Origin: an uncultured Thalassolituus sp.
Lineage (GTDB): Bacteria; Pseudomonadota; Gammaproteobacteria; Pseudomonadales; Oceanobacteraceae
DNA length: 10,203 bases
Direction of reading: 5' to 3'
Assembly: GCA_913054055.1 (NCBI GenBank)
Contig: CAJXIT010000108.1
Span: 1-10,203 of the forward strand
In this document: in pieces, positions 6,382 to 10,203 of the stretch
Layout: each line of letters starts with the position of its first letter
Numbering within the stretch: position 1 is the first letter of the stretch
Made by a program: the position numbers and the translations under genes
Notes under the pieces: model-generated
What the model saw: only the letters and a program-made list of their open reading frames with translations
Database searches by the model: none
What the model was told of the DNA's origin: nothing

Positions 6382-6827
6382 CCCATTTTTCGAATCGCAT
6401 ACACGGCCAAGCCCTCGGCAACCACATTGCCTTGAGTATCTTGTACGGTAGATTTTAATTCAAAATTGTAGCGCCCTTCTGCTTTCAGTGCCTGCTGCAT
6501 TTTTTCAGCATCACCTTCTGTGAAACACACCTGTGCCACCAAATCTGTCATGGCGGGCTTTTTAAATTCAATGTTCATGCTTTTTAACAAAGGCACAAAA
6601 CCGGGAACGGAAGACGTGGCAAAGGCAATTCCACCCAGTACTTCGGCGATTGACCACTGAACCCCTGCGTACACAGAATTCAAATGATTACTGACCTTGC
6701 GATCAAAGGGTAAGTGGCAGCGAATCACACCATCATCAAGAAATTCAAATTTGATATTTAAATGATCAAATAAAGGCACACTGCTTTTACAAAATTTCTC
6801 AACGTTTTCTGCACTGATTGTCGCCAT
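6378..6827 (-). CDS. Hotdog-fold thioesterase (PaaI/DUF4442-like)
   Basis: Predicted acyl-CoA thioesterase of 149 residues, the usual single-hotdog length. The central helix region NHLNSVYAGVQWSIAEVLGG (47-66) follows the PaaI/YiiD_C/DUF4442 pattern, where Asn and Gly precede the helix. E62 (SIAEVLGG) sits where the catalytic acid usually lies. A beta strand with SMNIEFKKPAM (83-93) and the closing strand VVAEGLAVYAIRK also fit the fold. The substrate is unknown. The ribosome site is AGGAG or AGGTG shortly before ATG 6827. It lies 55 bp downstream of the membrane GGEEF gene in the same direction, so they may be cotranscribed. A hotdog thioesterase has no obvious link to c-di-GMP, and the pairing may be incidental. 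Confidence 0.85.
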   Translation of the reverse strand: MATISAENVEKFCKSSVPLFDHLNIKFEFLDDGVIRCHLPFDRKVSNHLNSVYAGVQWSIAEVLGGIAFATSSVPGFVPLLKSMNIEFKKPAMTDLVAQVCFTEGDAEKMQQALKAEGRYNFELKSTVQDTQGNVVAEGLAVYAIRKMG

Positions 6828-6882
6828 GCACCTGCTCCTGTTATTATTTTTATTTGAATAGAGCCAATATCTAAGTTAACAA

Positions 6883-7998
6883 TTACCCAGCATTAAAGCC
6901 TGCAAACCTAGCTTGGTTTTTTCCATTGTTCTTCGCGCCTAGTAATTCTTGATCCGCCACTTCTATGCAAACACTAATAGACTGCTCAAACCCTGTTGTG
7001 ACATACGCCCCGATTGAAACCGTTAACTTTGGCAAATCAAATGTATTAATATCACTCACAACTTCAATAAGATTGTTTGCCATTTTTTCTGCTGAAGTCC
7101 GAGAAACATTCTCTAGTAAGATTAAAAACTCTTCACCACCGTAGCGGGCAATATAGCCTTGTTCTGAATCAATTCGTTGCTTTAAAACATCCGCAACCGC
7201 TTTAAGCGCCCTATCACCCACTGCATGACCATGACCATCGTTTACTTTCTTAAAGTCATCAACGTCAATCATCATGATCAGTAAACCACTAGGAACATTG
7301 CCTTGATAGCTTTCAAGACGATTCATAATTGAAAAGCGATTTGGAAGCTGAGTCAATGCATCCGTTAATGCTTGTTTGTTAACTTCTTTATTTAAACTCT
7401 TTAAACCTTGAGTGTGTAAAAAATGTTGAACCAAATAACCCTCTCGCTGGGTAACCGCCAACAAACCAAGCACTGTCGCAGTTACAAATACTAAAACATT
7501 ATTTAATATCACAAATACATCGGTTACCGAAAATAGAACAATTCCAACAACATAAGTGAGACAACATAATATGGTAATCACGGCAGTATGCAGTAGCGGA
7601 GCCTGAAATAAAGTACAGCAATAAATGATAATCAACACCGTACCTTGCTGGTAAGTATCTAAGCCATGAGACGCAGCCAGCACCCCAATATAAACAATCG
7701 CGGCGTTGTAAAGTACCAAGCCAGACGCCACCATTAAAAATGCCACGTTAGGTGATACAAACCCAGCAAACCAAAGCCCAATCATACAAACAACCACAAC
7801 AGAGACTCGAATAGCGGCCACCGACTCAAAGTCTTGGGGTAAGAATTGGTAATCTGAGAATAAAAACGTTAAAGATATGAGTAATAATACAGCCGTATAA
7901 AGACGAGAGTTCAATAACTGATCTCGCCGAATAACACGGTTAAATGCACCTTGGTGCTCAGGGGGAAGCTTAGATAAGCGAAAAAGATCAGATAACAT
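6883..7998 (-). CDS. Membrane diguanylate cyclase with six-TM sensor and GGEEF domain
   Basis: Predicted inner-membrane diguanylate cyclase of 371 residues. About six hydrophobic helices (roughly 34-47, 64-80, 84-107, 119-134, 138-159 and 163-183) form an N-terminal sensor of MASE-like layout, not assigned to a named family. A short helix (LVQHFLHTQGLKSLNKEV) links it to the GGDEF domain: ALTDALTQLPNRF, metal-site D in IDVDDFKKVND, active-site GGEEF at 287-291, and closing VSIGAYV and ADQELLGAKNNGKN. The position of the RxxD inhibitory site is SEQG, so feedback through the I-site should be absent. Start choice is uncertain: the ATG at 7998 is taken, but an in-frame GTG at 8010 would add four residues, and neither has a clear ribosome site. 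Likely followed in the same transcript by the thioesterase gene. Confidence 0.9.
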   Translation of the reverse strand: MLSDLFRLSKLPPEHQGAFNRVIRRDQLLNSRLYTAVLLLISLTFLFSDYQFLPQDFESVAAIRVSVVVVCMIGLWFAGFVSPNVAFLMVASGLVLYNAAIVYIGVLAASHGLDTYQQGTVLIIIYCCTLFQAPLLHTAVITILCCLTYVVGIVLFSVTDVFVILNNVLVFVTATVLGLLAVTQREGYLVQHFLHTQGLKSLNKEVNKQALTDALTQLPNRFSIMNRLESYQGNVPSGLLIMMIDVDDFKKVNDGHGHAVGDRALKAVADVLKQRIDSEQGYIARYGGEEFLILLENVSRTSAEKMANNLIEVVSDINTFDLPKLTVSIGAYVTTGFEQSISVCIEVADQELLGAKNNGKNQARFAGFNAG

Positions 7999-8065
7999 AA
8001 AGGTGTGCACAAAATATCAACACTACAAAGAATAGCAGTTGAGACCACAAACTCAATGTCTAAAC

Positions 8066-8103
8066 TGCCCTACCATTACTTAAATACATCGCAATGAAGG
8101 GCA
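8066..8103 (-). other. Weak hairpin between acyl-CoA dehydrogenase and GGEEF genes
   Basis: TGCCCT (8066-8071) and AGGGCA (8098-8103) pair, with a further CATT/AATG segment inside after a small internal loop. It lies 68 bp past the dehydrogenase stop. No U-rich tail follows on the - strand, so this is at best a weak terminator or processing structure. The rest of the 8011-8170 gap shows nothing recognisable. Confidence 0.25.
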
Positions 8104-8170
8104 CATAGAAAACATAAAAAACGCAATCAGTCAGCCTTGTTTAATTTAACACCAACCACTCAAATGCGAC

Positions 8171-9346
8171 TTAAAAACCCAATTGTTTGGCAATGATTTC
8201 ATTCATGATCTCTCGGGTGCCACCTCCAATAGACAGTATACGGTTATCCCGATATAGACGCTCAACCACATTCTCTCGCATCAATCCGTGTCCGCCAAAG
8301 ATTTGAACTGCTTCGTAGGTAATATAATCACTGGTATCTGTCGCAAAGTTTTTGGCCATACTGACTTCGGTAACCTGATCCACACCATGATTCATATTAG
8401 CAGCCACGTTGTACATCATGGTTTTACTGACCTCCAACTTGGTCGCCATTTCAACCAGCTTATGTTTTATCACTTGGTACTTACCAATTGGACGCCCAAA
8501 TGCTTCACGTTCTTTTACATACTTTTTAACTTCATCAAGTGCTAATTCAGATGTCATATTTGCCATGGACGTCAACATTAAACGTTCACTTTGGAAATTA
8601 GCCATGATGGCAAAGAACCCAGTATTTTCTACCCCGATCAAGTTCTCTACCGGAACCAAACAATCATCAAAAAATAGCTCGGCTGTATCAGAAGCCCACC
8701 AACACATTTTTTTCAGGCTTTTACCGGTGGTAAAACCTTGAGTGCCCTTTTCAATCATTAACAAGCTCACACCGCCATAACCCTCACCACCGGTTCTGAC
8801 TGCCACGGTATAAAAGTCTGCCCGTATGCCTGAAGTGATGAATGTTTTGCTGCCGTTTATTTTGTAATAATCTTTACCATCTACCGTGACTTTTTCAGCC
8901 CGTGTTTTTATGTTCGCCACATCTGATCCACCGCTTGGCTCAGTAATGGCTAACGCAGCAATTTTTTCACCGCTAATAACACCTGGCATCACTTTTTCTT
9001 TTAATGCTTTACTGCCCCATTTAGCAATGGGTGGCATAGCAATATCAAGTGAACCCAAGCTTGCAACCAAACCACCACTGGTGCAGCGCATGATTTCTTC
9101 AGAGAAAACCAACTTGTGAAAGATATCACCTGGCGTGCCACCATATTGCTCATCAAAACCCAAACCCAAAAATCCTGCATCGCCGGCTTTTTTATACAGC
9201 TCTCTTGGGAATTCATTTTGTTCTTCCCAATCGTCAATATGCGGGGTTATTTCTTGTTCCACGAAACGGGCCACACTTTCTCGAATCGCCTGATGGGTTT
9301 CGGTAAAATACGAAGCTTGAATGGATGCTTGTTTTTTCTTAGACAT
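8171..9346 (-). CDS. Acyl-CoA dehydrogenase, isovaleryl-CoA-dehydrogenase catalytic type
   Basis: FAD-dependent acyl-CoA dehydrogenase of 391 residues that would introduce the alpha-beta double bond into an acyl-CoA and pass electrons to ETF. Family motifs are LAITEPSGGSDVANIKTRA (132-150), YKINGSKTFITSGIRAD (161-177), EREAFGRPIGKYQVIKHKL (279-297), VQIFGGHGLM (347-356) and the C-terminal GGGTREIMNEIIAKQLG. The usual catalytic Glu of the 'YEGT' motif is Gly here (G375). Instead E254 in FQSERLML aligns with the catalytic Glu of isovaleryl-CoA and long-chain dehydrogenases. That points to a branched or long substrate rather than a short straight one. ATG 9346 follows AGGTG at 6 nt spacing. The gene lies downstream of a biotin-dependent carboxylase subunit, as in leucine (Liu) and citronellol (Atu) catabolic clusters, but a terminator separates them. 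Confidence 0.92.
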   Translation of the reverse strand: MSKKKQASIQASYFTETHQAIRESVARFVEQEITPHIDDWEEQNEFPRELYKKAGDAGFLGLGFDEQYGGTPGDIFHKLVFSEEIMRCTSGGLVASLGSLDIAMPPIAKWGSKALKEKVMPGVISGEKIAALAITEPSGGSDVANIKTRAEKVTVDGKDYYKINGSKTFITSGIRADFYTVAVRTGGEGYGGVSLLMIEKGTQGFTTGKSLKKMCWWASDTAELFFDDCLVPVENLIGVENTGFFAIMANFQSERLMLTSMANMTSELALDEVKKYVKEREAFGRPIGKYQVIKHKLVEMATKLEVSKTMMYNVAANMNHGVDQVTEVSMAKNFATDTSDYITYEAVQIFGGHGLMRENVVERLYRDNRILSIGGGTREIMNEIIAKQLGF

Positions 9347-9467
9347 GACACACCTGTATTAATTTTTATTATGCAGCGAAATACTTAATTAAACTCACAC
9401 CACAAAGATAGCAGCATCAGTCGCACCAACAATGACAATTTAGCTCAAAGCGCTGGCCATAGTTTAC

Positions 9468-9504
9468 AAAAAAAGGGCCGCATCAATATGATCACAGCCC
9501 TTTT
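9468..9504 (-). terminator. Rho-independent terminator of the carboxylase gene
   Basis: Read on the - strand, AAAAGGGC (9504-9497) pairs with GCCCTTTT (9478-9471), followed by three more T to give a run of seven. The 18-nt loop can fold further (ATCA-ATA-TGAT). It begins 22 bp past the carboxylase stop and about 120 bp before the dehydrogenase start, implying the dehydrogenase has its own promoter or depends on read-through. On the + strand only four T follow, so the direction is -. Confidence 0.85.
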
Positions 9505-9526
9505 ACACACACTTATAAAAAACAGC

Positions 9527-10203
9527 TTACGCCGTTTCTACTTCAGCTTCGTCCGATTCAATTTCCACTAGCAATTGACGGCCTTTAACCTGGTCGCCCT
9601 TGGCAACCTGAATAGACTTAATCACCCCATCGGAATCCGCTTTCATGGCGTGTTCCATTTTCATGGCTTCAAGAATTACTAAGGTATCACCCTTAGACAC
9701 TTGCGTACCCACTTCAACCAATACATCTATGATGCCACCATCCATTGATGCTTTAATTTGGCCATTACCTGCCGCTTCAGCTGAGACTGCTGGAGCATGG
9801 GTTTTGTTTTCCACTTGAATGCAGCCTTCGTGGTTTTCCAAGAATACAGTTTCATCATTCGCAAAGGCAAAGTTGAATGTGGTTTTTACACCGCCATCAA
9901 TTAAGATCACATTTTTCTCATTCATTTCCAATAATGTGAAACCAAATGTTTCTTCGCCCACTGCAACACTGAAGGTTTTTTCTTTTGAGTTAAGAACGTT
10001 TACTGCTACTGAATGAGCATCATCCAAATACGCTAAGTCAAAAAACGTGGGTGCAGGGTTAGAGTTACGCCAGAAGGTTCTTTCTGTGTCGCTTGTGTAT
10101 TTAGCCGCACCCTTTAAGTAAAACAACCAAGCCGCCAAAGCTTGTTGTTTAGACGTTAATGGATGCGGTGTCAGGGTTTTATCATCATTAAAATCTTTTT
10201 CAA
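9527..10203 (-). CDS. Acyl-CoA carboxylase alpha subunit, C-terminal part (biotinyl domain), cut by window edge
   Basis: C-terminal 225 codons of the biotin-carrying alpha subunit of an acyl-CoA carboxylase (methylcrotonyl-, geranyl-, propionyl- or acetyl-CoA type). The frame is open without a stop to the window edge and is incomplete at its 5' end; a TTG at 10138 lies inside the frame and is not the start. The biotinyl domain is at the C-terminus: SMDGGIIDVLVEVGTQVSKG, then LEAMKMEH with the biotinylated Lys at codon 9659-9661, then GVIKSIQVAKGDQV. Upstream is the connecting BT-like region containing TERTFWRNSNPAP. The ATP-grasp biotin carboxylase domain must lie beyond the edge. The partner beta subunit is not in the window. 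The neighbouring dehydrogenase favours branched acyl-CoA breakdown over fatty-acid synthesis, but which acyl-CoA is carboxylated cannot be decided. Confidence 0.9.
   Translation of the reverse strand, partial: EKDFNDDKTLTPHPLTSKQQALAAWLFYLKGAAKYTSDTERTFWRNSNPAPTFFDLAYLDDAHSVAVNVLNSKEKTFSVAVGEETFGFTLLEMNEKNVILIDGGVKTTFNFAFANDETVFLENHEGCIQVENKTHAPAVSAEAAGNGQIKASMDGGIIDVLVEVGTQVSKGDTLVILEAMKMEHAMKADSDGVIKSIQVAKGDQVKGRQLLVEIESDEAEVETA

Noticed and set aside
8288..9388. Several open frames of 77-110 codons overlapping the acyl-CoA dehydrogenase on both strands
   Set aside because: They are shadows of a well-supported dehydrogenase gene with full family motifs; their translations show no domain features.
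9819..10016. Open frame of 65 codons on the + strand
   Set aside because: It is antisense to the carboxylase alpha subunit, with no independent support.

Overview
The window looks like a chromosomal segment from a gammaproteobacterium of moderate to low GC content, probably marine. This is inferred from the gamma-type LexA box (CTGT-N8-ACAG) in front of umuDC, the two diguanylate cyclases, and an acyl-CoA dehydrogenase next to a biotin-dependent acyl-CoA carboxylase subunit. No species is claimed. No phage, insertion sequence, CRISPR array, tRNA or rRNA was seen.

Left part, + strand (1-3352). A predicted lipoprotein with LVIVD-like beta-propeller repeats comes first. It is followed by a decayed gene (851-1142) whose reading frame matches the small membrane protein encoded at 2451-2636 but carries three in-frame TAA stops and an apparent one-base frameshift. 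Next are an OpgC-like acyltransferase-3 membrane protein, the intact 61-residue small membrane protein, and a membrane-anchored coiled-coil protein of unknown function. The decayed and intact small genes bracket the acyltransferase.

Middle (3353-5448). A 245-bp convergent intergenic region holds a mosaic of hairpins and a 32-bp tandem repeat. Then comes an SOS-regulated translesion polymerase operon, umuDC, on the - strand. Its near-consensus LexA box covers the longest possible umuD start codon, so the true umuD start is the ATG at 5258. The overlapping TGATG couples umuC to umuD.

Right-middle (5449-8010). A soluble PAS-GGDEF diguanylate cyclase with an intact inhibitory I-site runs divergently from umuDC. 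It ends 4 bp inside a convergent hotdog thioesterase gene. Behind the thioesterase, in the same direction, is a six-TM GGEEF diguanylate cyclase that lacks the I-site. The window therefore has two c-di-GMP synthases with different sensory inputs and different feedback properties.

Right edge (8171-10203, - strand). An acyl-CoA dehydrogenase of the isovaleryl-CoA-dehydrogenase catalytic type lies downstream of the biotinylated C-terminus of an acyl-CoA carboxylase alpha subunit, which is cut by the window edge. A strong rho-independent terminator sits between them. Together they suggest branched-chain or isoprenoid acyl-CoA catabolism (leucine/Liu-like or citronellol/Atu-like). The sequence here does not decide between these.

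No clearly new multi-gene system was recognised. The most unusual items are the decayed/intact small-protein pair around the acyltransferase, the nested repeat element, and the LexA box that forces a re-call of the umuD start.
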